Below, one piece after another: positions 17,768-28,600 of a DNA stretch of 64,000 nt; position 1 is the first letter of the stretch, and each line of letters begins with the position of its first letter. The position numbers and the translations under genes are program-made. The notes under the pieces were generated by a model. That model did not search any database and was not told the origin of the DNA. It was given only the letters and a program-made list of their open reading frames with translations. Source of the DNA: Sulfurospirillum sp. UCH001 (GTDB lineage: Bacteria; Campylobacterota; Campylobacteria; Campylobacterales; Sulfurospirillaceae); contig NZ_AP014723.1 in the NCBI RefSeq assembly GCF_001548035.1, positions 2,232,001 through 2,296,000 on the forward strand. The letters run 5' to 3'.

Positions 17768-18532
17768 TTAATAATATGCTAAAAGTACCACTCCAAAAAT
17801 GATGCGGTAAACGCCAAAAGAGACAAACGTATAGCGCTGTAAAAACTTCAAAAAGAGTTTAATCGAAAGATATGCTGTAATAAAGGCTATCACAAAACCA
17901 ACGCCTAAAACTACGAGATTATCGACATTGAATTCATTAAAATTTTTAACGATACTATACCCCGTTGCAGCAGTCATCACCGGAAAAGCGAGCAAAAATG
18001 AGAACTCTGCACTCGCCTTTCGTGTCAATCCTACAAACATAGCACCTAAAATAGTTGATCCTGAACGCGATGTTCCTGGAACTAAGCCCGCTAATTGAGC
18101 ACACCCAATCAAAAACGCTTGTTTATAACTTACCTTTTCAACATCATTGATAAAATGCTCTTTAGGTTTATAATACTTTTCCGCTATCAAAAAGACGACA
18201 CCACCGATGATAAACATCGTTGCTACGACATCAACACTAAAAAGTGCTTTGATCTGCTTAGAGAAGATAAACGCAATAATACCAATCGGTAAAAATGCAA
18301 CAAAGATTTTTTTCCACAACTCGATTTTTTTGAACGTAAACTTATCTTTGTAGGCTAAAACTACCGCTAAAATTGCCGCAAACTGAATGATAATCTCATA
18401 CGCTTTTGTTACACTGTCTTGTTTAATACCTAAAAAATCGGCTGTTACGATCATATGACCTGTTGATGAAACGGGCAAAAACTCCGTGAAGCCCTCGACC
18501 ATTCCCATGATGATTGACTGAAATATATCCAC
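17768..18532 (-). CDS. uppP: Undecaprenyl-diphosphatase UppP (BacA)
   Basis: An inner-membrane phosphatase that recycles undecaprenyl diphosphate for cell-wall and surface-glycan synthesis. Family signatures GFTEFLPVSSTGH near residue 13 and PGTSRSGSTI near residue 155 hold the catalytic Glu, Ser, His and Arg. The start is placed at the GTG at 18532 (254 residues) because AGGA stands six bases upstream and a TACAAT box lies at 18562-18567; an in-frame ATG at 18571 would lie upstream of that promoter. The length then fits the family. Overexpression gives bacitracin resistance in other bacteria. Confidence 0.93.
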   Translation of the reverse strand: MDIFQSIIMGMVEGFTEFLPVSSTGHMIVTADFLGIKQDSVTKAYEIIIQFAAILAVVLAYKDKFTFKKIELWKKIFVAFLPIGIIAFIFSKQIKALFSVDVVATMFIIGGVVFLIAEKYYKPKEHFINDVEKVSYKQAFLIGCAQLAGLVPGTSRSGSTILGAMFVGLTRKASAEFSFLLAFPVMTAATGYSIVKNFNEFNVDNLVVLGVGFVIAFITAYLSIKLFLKFLQRYTFVSFGVYRIIFGVVLLAYY

Positions 18533-18561
18533 ACAAAATCCTAGCTTTAAAGTAAGGCGCA

Positions 18562-18567
18562 ATTGTA
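18562..18567 (-). promoter_or_regulatory. Predicted -10 box of uppP
   Basis: TACAAT read on the minus strand, 30 bases before the chosen GTG start at 18532. It lies 13 bases from the divergent plus-strand box. Confidence 0.45.
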
Positions 18568-18580
18568 ACATATTGCATGT

Positions 18581-18586
18581 TATAAT
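18581..18586 (+). promoter_or_regulatory. Predicted -10 box of the flavin reductase gene
   Basis: TATAAT on the plus strand. A transcript from it would begin near 18593, which supports translation from the ATG at 18616 rather than at 18595. Confidence 0.5.
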
Positions 18587-18615
18587 CGCTCAAAATGAAG
18601 TCAGAGGAAATTCAT

Positions 18616-19188
18616 ATGCTTTTAGATTTTTCAAAACTGGATGAAACGAGCATCTATAAACTCATCTCAAATACTGTCACCCCACGTCCCATTGCATGGA
18701 TAAGCACTGAACACAATGGCATTGTAAACCTTGCACCTTTTAGCTACTTTATACCACTCTCCTCAGAACCTCCCATGCTTATTGTCTCCATTGGAAAAAA
18801 AGAGGATGAGAGCCCAAAAGATACTCTTGCCAATTTTTTAGCAGGCTCAAAAGTGACCATCAACTTCGTACATAAAGAACTAAGAGCTATTATGAGCCAA
18901 AGTGCGACATCATTGGATTATACGCAAAGTGAATTTGAACACTTTGGTATTGAAGGAAAGAAAATGCTGGAGGACTATCCTATGATGGTCAAAGACACTA
19001 AAGCGGCACTCTTTTGCAGCTTTGTCAAAACATTGCCTATTGAAGGTAGTGAAACCACACCATGCTTACTGCACATTGAACATGCGTATTATGCTGATGA
19101 TGTGATCGATGAGCGTTTACATGTGTGTCTCGAAAATGTGGGACGTGTGGGTGGTAAATTTCTTATAAACGGAGAAATTATCTCCTAG
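18616..19188 (+). CDS. Flavin reductase-like FMN-binding protein (flavoredoxin type)
   Basis: A 190-residue soluble protein of the flavin reductase-like split-barrel family. TPRPIAWIST near residue 21 and NLAPFSYFIPLSSEPPMLI near residue 37 form the FMN-binding region; DTLANFLAGSKVTINFV follows. Family members bind FMN and act as NAD(P)H:flavin oxidoreductases or as flavoredoxins. The ATG at 18616 has AGAGGA eight bases upstream; an ATG seven codons earlier is less likely. It is transcribed divergently from uppP. The physiological electron partner is unknown. Confidence 0.87.
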   Translation: MLLDFSKLDETSIYKLISNTVTPRPIAWISTEHNGIVNLAPFSYFIPLSSEPPMLIVSIGKKEDESPKDTLANFLAGSKVTINFVHKELRAIMSQSATSLDYTQSEFEHFGIEGKKMLEDYPMMVKDTKAALFCSFVKTLPIEGSETTPCLLHIEHAYYADDVIDERLHVCLENVGRVGGKFLINGEIIS

Positions 19189-19210
19189 TTTGGTAGTTTA
19201 AATGCTGTTA

Positions 19211-19257
19211 TACCACCCATAACCCACTATACATACGCTGTGGGTGCGGTACTTTTT
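19211..19257. terminator. Probable bidirectional terminator between flavin reductase and adhesin-export operon
   Basis: ACCCAC (19222-19227) pairs with GTGGGT (19240-19245), and flanking TACC and GGTA extend the stem. On the plus strand it is followed by CTTTTT. It sits between two convergent transcripts. Confidence 0.5.
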
Positions 19258-19281
19258 AGGATTTGAGGCCATAGAGTAGTC

Positions 19282-20553
19282 TCAAGGCTCTAAAAGTGCA
19301 TTTTTCCCCATACGTTTCAGTGGAAGTAGGATATATCCTAGCACGGTTCGTTTACCCGTGATGATATTTACCCCTGCTTCCATACCTGGCATGATAGGAA
19401 GATTTGGTCCTAGTCTGTCTTTGGATGCTTTCACTTTGATGGCGTAAAAAATTTCGCCTTTTTGTGTAGTGAAACTATCGGGGCTAATGGAGACAAGCTC
19501 GCCTTCTATCATGCCATAACGCGCATAATCATACGCCGTAATTTCGATATTTGCTTTTTGCCCTACCCAAATACGTCCACGATCTGAGGCTTTGATGTTC
19601 GCCTCAATCATCAAACCCTCTTCTATTGGCGTTATCTCAGCAACTTTATCACCTGCTTTGATGGTTCCACCCACTGTATGAAAGTAAAGGACATTGACAA
19701 TGCCGTTCACGGGTGAGGTAATTAAAAGGCGGTTAGCCCTATCAATACTCGCTTCACTTTGCTGTGAGAGTTGTGAAAGCTTGACGCGCACATCTTTAAG
19801 CTCATTCAATAATTTAGATTGAATGTCTGAACGTGTGGAACCAAGCTCATGAATCGCCTCTTGGTACTTGCCTTGAACAACGGGAACTTGGTTTTTTACT
19901 TCATCTACTTGGGTAATGAGGTTTTGTTTTTTGCTCATCTCTAAAAGATACTCTTTGCGAGAGCCTGCACCTGATTTCATCAATTGTTCTGCAATGGTTG
20001 TGTTTTCAACAGCCATATTCAGTTCTAAAGCCAAGTTCTTTTGACGTATCTCAAGCTCTTTAAGCTCATAAGAGCGTTGTTCAACTTTTTGAGAAACACC
20101 ACTCAGTCGCTCTGTACTATTTTGGCGCTCACTTTGAAAAATCTGCATCTCATTGTGGGCGATTTGAGGGTATTCATCGACAAAAGCTTTATCAAAAACC
20201 AATTCTTTGTTTTCTATCAAACTGACCAAACGTTGCTCTTTTGCCTGTAAAGAGACACGGTCCAAATCTTTCCCTCGAATATCTGCTGTAAAAAATGCTT
20301 GATTCAGCTGATAAATAGGCTGATTGACCATAACATGATCGCCCTCTTTGACCAAAATCTCAGAGACGATGCCTCCTTCTAAGTGTTGCAACACTTTTGT
20401 CTGCCCAGAAGGTACAATTTTGCCATTACCTCGCACAACCTCGTCGATTTCACTGAGTGCTGACCAGATCAAAAATACAAGGAAAAAAAGTGCAATGGGT
20501 GCAACTGTCACATAGTAATTCCATCGCTTTTCAATCATCATTTTACTTATCAT
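19282..20553 (-). CDS. HlyD-family membrane fusion protein of type I secretion (LapC type)
   Basis: A 423-residue periplasmic adaptor linking the ABC exporter to the TolC-type outer membrane channel. One N-terminal membrane segment (about residues 15-36) is followed by a split biotinyl-lipoyl domain (VLQHLEGGIVSEILVKEGD near residue 50), a long coiled coil (about 140-260), the second lipoyl half (TSPVNGIVN) and a beta-barrel region (about 290-410). Length fits LapC/HlyD adaptors. The start overlaps the exporter stop by four bases. It is the last gene of the 25-kb adhesin operon. Confidence 0.93.
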   Translation of the reverse strand: MISKMMIEKRWNYYVTVAPIALFFLVFLIWSALSEIDEVVRGNGKIVPSGQTKVLQHLEGGIVSEILVKEGDHVMVNQPIYQLNQAFFTADIRGKDLDRVSLQAKEQRLVSLIENKELVFDKAFVDEYPQIAHNEMQIFQSERQNSTERLSGVSQKVEQRSYELKELEIRQKNLALELNMAVENTTIAEQLMKSGAGSRKEYLLEMSKKQNLITQVDEVKNQVPVVQGKYQEAIHELGSTRSDIQSKLLNELKDVRVKLSQLSQQSEASIDRANRLLITSPVNGIVNVLYFHTVGGTIKAGDKVAEITPIEEGLMIEANIKASDRGRIWVGQKANIEITAYDYARYGMIEGELVSISPDSFTTQKGEIFYAIKVKASKDRLGPNLPIMPGMEAGVNIITGKRTVLGYILLPLKRMGKNALLEP

Positions 20554-22664
20554 GGTTGTTTACCTTGCAATTGTCGTAAAATCTCATCTTTTGGACCATC
20601 AGCGACTAAACGACCATTGTTGACAACGATGACTCTATCAACCAATTCTAAAGCTGCAAAGCGGTGTGTGATCACAAGCAAGGTTTTAGTCCGTAGCATC
20701 GGCTTAAGATGATCTACCATCTCTTTTTCTAACCCGATATCCATTCCTGTTGTCGGTTCATCAAGAATGACAATGGAAGGATCATTAATAAGTGCTCTTG
20801 CCAGTCCAACAAGATGCCTCTGTCCCACAGAAAGGCGATTACCATTTTCACCGACTTGAAAGTTTTCACCCTCACCTGAACGCTTGACTAATTCATCAAG
20901 TCCAGTCATTTTAAGCAATTTGATAAGGCGTTCTTTGCCAATGTTGATGCCTATTTCAATATTGTCTTTGAGTGTGCCTGCAAATAAAAAAGGTTCTTGT
21001 GGCATGATACCAATGTGCGATCTTAGCTCTACTGGGTGCAAGGTGTTGATCTCATGCCCATCAATATGCACGGTACCTGTTTGAGGGGTATCAAGGCCTG
21101 AGAGAAGCCTTAAAATAGTACTTTTTCCTGCACCTGTTCGACCGATAAAACCTACTTTTTCGCCCGCTTTAATCTTAAATGTGGCATTGAAAAGTGAAGG
21201 ATTTTTAGAGCCTGCATAAGTATAAGTGACATTGTTAAATTCGATTTCACCCTCAAGTGTTTGCACACCAATCTCAATCGATTTTTGTGTCTCAAGCGGT
21301 AAGTGCCAAAAACGATTGATGGATTCTAATGCCTCTTTAAACTCTTTGTATTTCATCAAAATAGTTGAGATATTCACCACAGGAATCATTGCGCGTGAGA
21401 CTAAGATACCCAAAGCGACCAATGCACCAATCGTCAAGTTTTTATCTTGAATCTCATACACACCAATGACCAACGTAAGAACCGTTGCTAACTGCATAAC
21501 AATAGCAGAGAGGTTCATTGCAACATTAGAATGCATCTGAATTTTTAAGTTCACAAAGTTATAAAAATTGACCAATTGACGCCATTTGAAAAGACGCTTG
21601 GTAATCGCATTATTAAGCTTAAGTGTTTCAATGCCTTTGATGGTCTCAAACAAAAAGTTATGCTTCATCTGTCCATCATGAAACAGTTTTTTACTCCATC
21701 CAAAAATAGCTACTTGAAATGCTAGGTTGATGCCTATAACTACAAGAGCACAGACAAATGTCATCACCGCAATAGAAGGGGAAATCAGATAAATCACTAA
21801 AAGTGTCAGAAAGACAAATGGCAAATCAAGTGCCATAGCAATACTTTTTGACATAAAAAAGTCCCTTATTTGAGTAACTTCACGAAATAAATTGGCTTTA
21901 GAACCTGCTAAAAGATGGTCATGCCCACTTTGAATCAGCAAAATACGTTTAAGTGTCTCTTCTTCTAAGAGTGTGCCGATTTTTTTACCCATACTCTCCA
22001 AGATGTACACTCTCGCCATCTTAAAGAGCGCATCAAATAAAAAGATAAGTACAATGCCTATGCTTAAAACAAAAAGTGTTTCCACCGCAAAATTAGGGAT
22101 GACTCTGTTGTAAACGTTCATCGCGTACATTGGCACAAGAATGATAAAAAGATTGATAAAGAGCGTTAACACTCCCACACGAATGATATCAGGCTTCGCA
22201 TTTAAAAGATGTTGCCAAAACCATGCTTTGCTTTTGTCATCTTGTGTGAGAATATTTTTATAACCAAGCTCTTTGTAAAAACTCAAAAAAAGCTCAAAGC
22301 GCTCTTTGAGGGCTTCAAAAGTAATACTCTCTTGCTGAGACGATGAAGGATCGATAATCACCATACCACGATCTTCTAAGATCGTCACAATGTTCACATC
22401 TCCTTGTTTAGAAACAACAATGGCAGGGAACAGATGCGAGTCAATCACATCAGAACCAAGTTCCACCTCATCAAAATGGAGCCCAAAATCACTTGCGCCA
22501 TGACGGATATCGTCAATACTGATATTTTCGTTCTCATGCCCTAAGATACGCTCTATCGTCTCAAATGAAACATTGCCATAATAAAAATCGAGAATATATT
22601 TGAAAGCAAGTAGTAACGTATCTTTTTCGTTACTTCTACTTTCAATAGGTGTTGTTGATTTCAT
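20550..22664 (-). CDS. Type I secretion ABC exporter with C39-like domain (LapB type)
   Basis: A 704-residue ABC transporter. The N-terminal domain (about residues 1-145) has the C39 peptidase-like fold pattern but no catalytic cysteine, as in LapB/HlyB-type exporters that do not cleave their substrate. The membrane domain (about 160-440) has six helices. The ATPase domain (about 480-700) has GRTGAGKST, LSVGQRHLVGLA, IVILDEPTTGMD and the histidine in ITHR. It begins eight bases after the adhesin stop, so the adhesin is its evident substrate, exported through HlyD and the TolC-like protein of the same operon. Confidence 0.94.
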   Translation of the reverse strand: MKSTTPIESRSNEKDTLLLAFKYILDFYYGNVSFETIERILGHENENISIDDIRHGASDFGLHFDEVELGSDVIDSHLFPAIVVSKQGDVNIVTILEDRGMVIIDPSSSQQESITFEALKERFELFLSFYKELGYKNILTQDDKSKAWFWQHLLNAKPDIIRVGVLTLFINLFIILVPMYAMNVYNRVIPNFAVETLFVLSIGIVLIFLFDALFKMARVYILESMGKKIGTLLEEETLKRILLIQSGHDHLLAGSKANLFREVTQIRDFFMSKSIAMALDLPFVFLTLLVIYLISPSIAVMTFVCALVVIGINLAFQVAIFGWSKKLFHDGQMKHNFLFETIKGIETLKLNNAITKRLFKWRQLVNFYNFVNLKIQMHSNVAMNLSAIVMQLATVLTLVIGVYEIQDKNLTIGALVALGILVSRAMIPVVNISTILMKYKEFKEALESINRFWHLPLETQKSIEIGVQTLEGEIEFNNVTYTYAGSKNPSLFNATFKIKAGEKVGFIGRTGAGKSTILRLLSGLDTPQTGTVHIDGHEINTLHPVELRSHIGIMPQEPFLFAGTLKDNIEIGINIGKERLIKLLKMTGLDELVKRSGEGENFQVGENGNRLSVGQRHLVGLARALINDPSIVILDEPTTGMDIGLEKEMVDHLKPMLRTKTLLVITHRFAALELVDRVIVVNNGRLVADGPKDEILRQLQGKQP

Positions 22665-22671
22665 TTATATC

Positions 22672-25600
22672 CTAAACTGTTTGAACATGTAACATCAAAC
22701 CATTATCTAATATATGATCACCTGTGGTCAAAGACGTAATACTTTGATAGGTAGTTTCGTTTGAGAGATGAATATACGAATCTTGTGATGATGAAGCACT
22801 TATCAATAGCGTCAACTCATTGGTGTCGCCTGTGAAGCTTTTAAGTGCATTTGCATCTATCGTCAACCCTAAACCACTAAGCCCAAGACTACTGATGTCT
22901 AACGTTTCAATATTGCTAAAAGCATTAGTATCAAAAATTTCACCACTGGCTACGACAGAGGATGTAAAGCTTACAGTATCAGTACCCGCTGTTCCACCAT
23001 CAAAATGTATTTTATCCAATTGACTAAAATCAAGCACCAAATTATCATCTCCTGCTGTCCCTGTGATTCCGAGTTTATCAGAACCTAGCCCTGCTATATT
23101 TTCACTACTTATATTCATCGAATTTGAGCCATTCACTGTAACTTCACCGCTGCCAGTAAGAGTCGCTATCTTACCCACACCAAGATCATCATAATCAAGT
23201 CTTGTTGTCGTTCCACTCGCAACACTTAATGTCTCGATACCGGAAATAGAATTACTACTCAAATCCATAGTCGCTGTCGTATAGAGCGTATCTGTTCCAC
23301 CACTATCGGTGATATTCATGGCATAGTCAATGGTCGTACTATTCACGCCAGAACCTGTACTAAGTTGCGTAATCCCACTGGTGCTCGTTAAATCAACTGC
23401 GCCAGTATAACTGCTAAGATCAAGCGTTTCAACATTTTGAATTTTGCCAAAATCTGTTGCTGTTAATGCTGTATTGCCCGTTACCCCTAAAGTATCCGAT
23501 GCCGCACCCAAATCTACACTTGCGACCGTATGCAAAAAGCTACTGTTCATGGTGAGTGATTCGCTACCTGCGGCGCCTGTTACGGAAGTTGTACTCGCAC
23601 CAATCGTTGCACCCGATATATCAACACTCACGCCACTGGCTAAAGTAATCGCATCCACATTGGTTAATGTTTGGGTATAAGTTGTCCCACCCGTAAAATT
23701 GAGTGTTTCATTTAAAGATGCCGCACTATTGGACCACGTAAAGGCTAAGTTACTATCTACATCCACAATTAAAGCGCCTGTGCCCGTTGTCGTATGACTT
23801 GCTAAAATATCATCCGTGACACGCATTGTACCGCTTGAGATATTTAAAGTATCGACATTGGTTAAATTGCCTGTGTACGTACCCGTTCCACTCCAATCAA
23901 CATTAAGTGTAGTAGCTCCAGCGACTGTAGAAAAGTCCGCATTTAGCGTTGCATCAAGATTGGTAACATTGAGTATTCCTGTACCGTTTATCGTTTTACC
24001 ACTTATCACAGAAGCATCTGCGCTCAGCGTTACACCCGAAGCAATTGTTGTGGTTGTTGCTGAAAGTGTGCCTGTAAATGTTGCTGATTGATTGACATTG
24101 ATGGTTTCCACCGCTGTAATATTTGATGTATTAAAGGTTAAACCACTTTTATTAATATTCAGCACATCCACTCCACCACCGCCGTCAATGCCTCCTGATA
24201 AATTGCTACCCAGTGATGATAGAATGTTAATGGTGTCATCACCAAAACTTGCAAAGATATTGACAGAAGCATTATCCACATTATACGTATCATTATTCAT
24301 AGTGCCAGTTAATGTTTGCACGCCTGTACCATCGTTAAAGGTGAATATGCCATTGTAACCTGCCACTGTTTTACTGGAGAGATCTACGCTCGTTGTTCCA
24401 ACTTCAATGGTAATATTTCCACTTCCAGTATAACTTGCAAACATATTAGCCTGCGTTCCACTGAGTGTGACTGCGACACTGGTGTTAAGTTTATCAAGTG
24501 CCGTTCCAAGAGTTGCTGTGGTTAAATCAATTGCACTGGTCACATTAAGCGTTACCTCGCCAGAGATACTATTGGTGAGATTTGCAAAATTATTTGCCGC
24601 CGCTGTTGCACCTGCTGTTATATTAAGTGCTCCCGCTCCTGAAAGTGTCGCTGTTTTACCATTGAGTGAGGCTGCGCTCATTGTCGCTGTTACACCACTA
24701 TCGACACTGATAGTAGAGACTGTGCCCAAATTTCCAGTAAACGTTGATGTTGCACTAAATTCGAGTGTTTTTGTACCCGTTGTTGCAATACCTGAGAGAT
24801 CATACGATGAATCAGCACTATGAAGTACCACGAGATTTCCAGCTCCAGTAACAACTTTGCCTGAAACATCGGAAGCCTTAATCGTCAGTGTTGCTCCGCT
24901 TGCGACATAGTAGCTCTCTATATTGCTGAGCGTTGCACCACTTAAATCAACACTGTTGGCACTAATATAAAGCTGATCCGTTCCACCACCTGCATTAATA
25001 GAAGTGTACGCTGAATCAATTTTAATCGTTTCACCTGTTGTGTTGTTGGTTGTCAGTGTTGTTCCATTATAGTTGGTCAAATCAACAACTTCCATGCCAC
25101 TGATTTTGGTAAAGTCTATGGCACTGCTTCCTGTGACTACAAGAGTATCCGTTCCACTTGAATCACTGATAAGATCACCCGCATTGGTGAATTTTGCACT
25201 ATCAATGGTGATCGTCTCATTGCCCGTATTTCCATAAATTTTGAGCAATCCATTCACGTCCTTACTAAAGCCTGCCACACTCGCATCCAATGTTCCACCA
25301 GAAGTCAGCGTAAAGCTAGCCGTTCCGCCACTGTTTAAGGTAACATGAGACACATCCGTACCATTGACTCCTGTAGCGCTCAGAGATCCATTGATAACAA
25401 TCGTTTTACCTGAAAGGGTTGTAGATGGGACTGTGGTTGTAAGGGTTGCGCCTGAAGCGATTGTTGCCGTTGTTGCAGCACTCAGTGTCCCTGTCATAGC
25501 ACTTGTTCCACTGGTAATATTAAGGTTTTCCACGCCACTAAGATTACTTGCATTAATCGCAACTCCACCACTGATATTAAGTGTGTCTGTGCCAGCTCCA

Positions 25601-28600
25601 CCTATAACGCTAAGATTATTGATCGTACTATTATTGATGGTGTTAGCACCACCTGCACTGACATTGACGGTGGTAAATCCATTACCACTGTTATTCGCCT
25701 CTGTTCCTAATGTCACCGTCGAACCTGCCGCTAATTTTAAAATCTCCACATTGGTAACATTGGTTAATTGTGCATCGGTAATCGTTGCTGCATTGGTGAT
25801 TTCTAGAGTATCTAAGCCACTTGTATCCGAGATCGTATCGGCAGAGGTTAGATAATTGCTATTGATCTGGAACGTATCATTTCCAGAACCACCGGCTAAC
25901 GTATCGATTTGTGTGCCTGCTATAATGGTATCATTGCCACTGCCACCCGTTATTGTGTTGGAAACCGAAGAAACACCTGTTAAGGTAACAGAAGAAGAGG
26001 CACTTGATGCATCAATACTCACTTTAGCAATATTGGTGTATGTTTTTCCACTGTTCATATCAAGGCTACTGGTCACGCCCGTTACGGCTACTGTATCGGT
26101 AGCACCTGTATAGCCTGTAAAATCAGTATAAAGAGAGGCTTGAGCTTTTGAAATCGTTAGGGTTTGTGTCCCCACACCTTGATAAAATTTAAGCCCTTCA
26201 ATGCCGCTTACGGAAAGACCTGCTAATGAAAAATCTCCAGCCGCATCCATAAAAATAATATCTGATCCAACTGTACCCGTGTCGGTAATGATATCTGCTG
26301 CAATATCTGAAGCTGAGGCAAAGCGATACACATCGCTGTCTTCACCCCCATCAAGTCTATCGGTTCCCGCTCCACCCGTCAGTGTATCATTGCCGGTCCC
26401 ACCTAAGATCGTATCGTTTTTCGTACTGCCGATAAGGATATCATCTCCCGCACCACCATCGATGGTAATAGTACCTGTATACGAAGTCATTGTTGCATTT
26501 AATGTAATCGTATCGCTACTGCTTGTGCCATTGATTTGTAAAGCCCCTGCTCCCGTCATCGTAAGCCCACTAAGCGTTGCACCATTGGTGTTATTGATTG
26601 CTAAAGTGCCTGCATTGGCAATGGTTGCCGTATCAGAACTTACAGCACTTGCATCCACATTGAGCGTTTTACCACTGACAATTGTCAGATTTGTAACGCC
26701 GGTTAAATCACCGGTAAAGGTTGTATTGGCATTGACATTGATCGTCTCAATACCTGTTATACTTGAAGCATCTTGGCTTGTAAGTGCGTTATTGATGTTG
26801 AGAATATCTCCAGCAACACTGCTTCCTTTATACGTACTTCCATTGGCATTGGTTGCATTAATTGTCACTGAAGTGCTCATAGCAGAGGCATCTATACTCA
26901 AAGTGCCCGTATTTCCAATGGCATCAATCGTTGTCAGTCCCATTGTTGTCGCGTTTGCCCCTAAAGAGATTGAACCTGTGTAACTGCCAAGATTGATCGT
27001 GTTAATACCACTAAATCCAGCAAGATTTGCATTGACAACACTTGTATTGCCAGTAATTTGTAAAATATCATTCCCGCCAGATCCTACCAGTTTTGCATTG
27101 GCAGTTCCATCGGTTAAAGCAGCTGAGGTGTACACAAACGTATCAATGCCACTATTTCCAATAATACTTACATTACTGAGTTGTGCTTCATTGGTACCGA
27201 TATTAAAAGTATTCGTACCATTGGCAAGTTTGACTTGATCGATAGCGCTCAAGCCACTAAATCTAGTATCATCCGCTACCGTGCCAGCGTCTAAAAACTG
27301 AATGATATCCGTAGTACTTGCCCCGCCACCTACGATTTTATCGGCATTTGTAAGGTTTGAAAGTGAGTAGTTATAGGTATTTGTGCCACTTGTTCCTGCG
27401 TACAGCGTTGCAATACCGCCTTCAAGGTTACTGACATCGACTGTGACCGTATTGGTGCCATTGGCAAGTTGAATTTTTTCAATATTGGAGATCGAGCTAA
27501 GCATGGCATCACTAAGTGTTCCAGCTGTTGTAAACGACAACGTATCATTTCCGCCGCCACCATCGATACTATCATGAGCATCAAAATTTGCAATAGCATA
27601 ATTAAAGATATCTGTTGTCGCTCCGCCAATAAGCTTAACATCATTCAATTTCGTTGTATCAAGACTTATTGTATTGGCAACGTCAGCAAATTGAACGAAC
27701 TCAATATTGGAAATATTTTGGAATTTTGTTACATCATTGATAACGCCACCATCTCTAAATGTTATGGTATCGTTGCCTGTACTGCCGTTGATATAATCAC
27801 TGCTGGTCAATTCAGATATAAATGTGAAAAGTGTATCATCGCCACTGCCCATATCAACGCTATCGCTACCTGCAGTAACGGCTGAAGTTAGTGCTGCAAC
27901 AGGGCTAAAATAGATAACATCATTACCAGCACCTGAGGAAATTGAATTATTGTTGACATTTCCAACAATCGTATCATTTCCATTGCTTCCGATAACCGTG
28001 TTGAACCCATAAATCGTATCTTTGATCGTAGGCGTACCGACTAATTGAGCAAATGATGCTCCTGCTGTTGCATTTATATCGATATAAACAGCATTACCTA
28101 CGCCTAATTCACTGTAATTAATGACATCGTTTCCATTGAAACTCGTTGCGTTGTCGCCACCATAAAGCGTGTCGCCATCAAGCATACCATAAAGGGTATC
28201 ATCTCCAGCATTACCATAGAGTGTATCGGAAAATCCATCAGCACTGCCGTTATTGTAGGCTGTTTCTCCGCCACGGAGAATATCATTGCCATTACCACCT
28301 AAGATAGTATCCGCGCCAGTACCGCCCGCGATAGTATCATTATCGGAACCACCATCAATATAATCGTTCCCGCCACCGCCATACAGTGAATCATTACCGA
28401 CATTACCCCAGAGTGTATTATCAGAAGCATTTCCAGAGATAAAATCCCCGCCACTGTTTGAGCCAGAAATATTTTCAAAGTTACTGATGGTATCGACTTC
28501 CGTCGTATAATTGCTTCCATTCCAAACTCCAACAGTTGAGGTTCCTGAGTCATTGAGCGTAACAAGAATTTTATTTTCATTATAATAGCTTACAGTATCT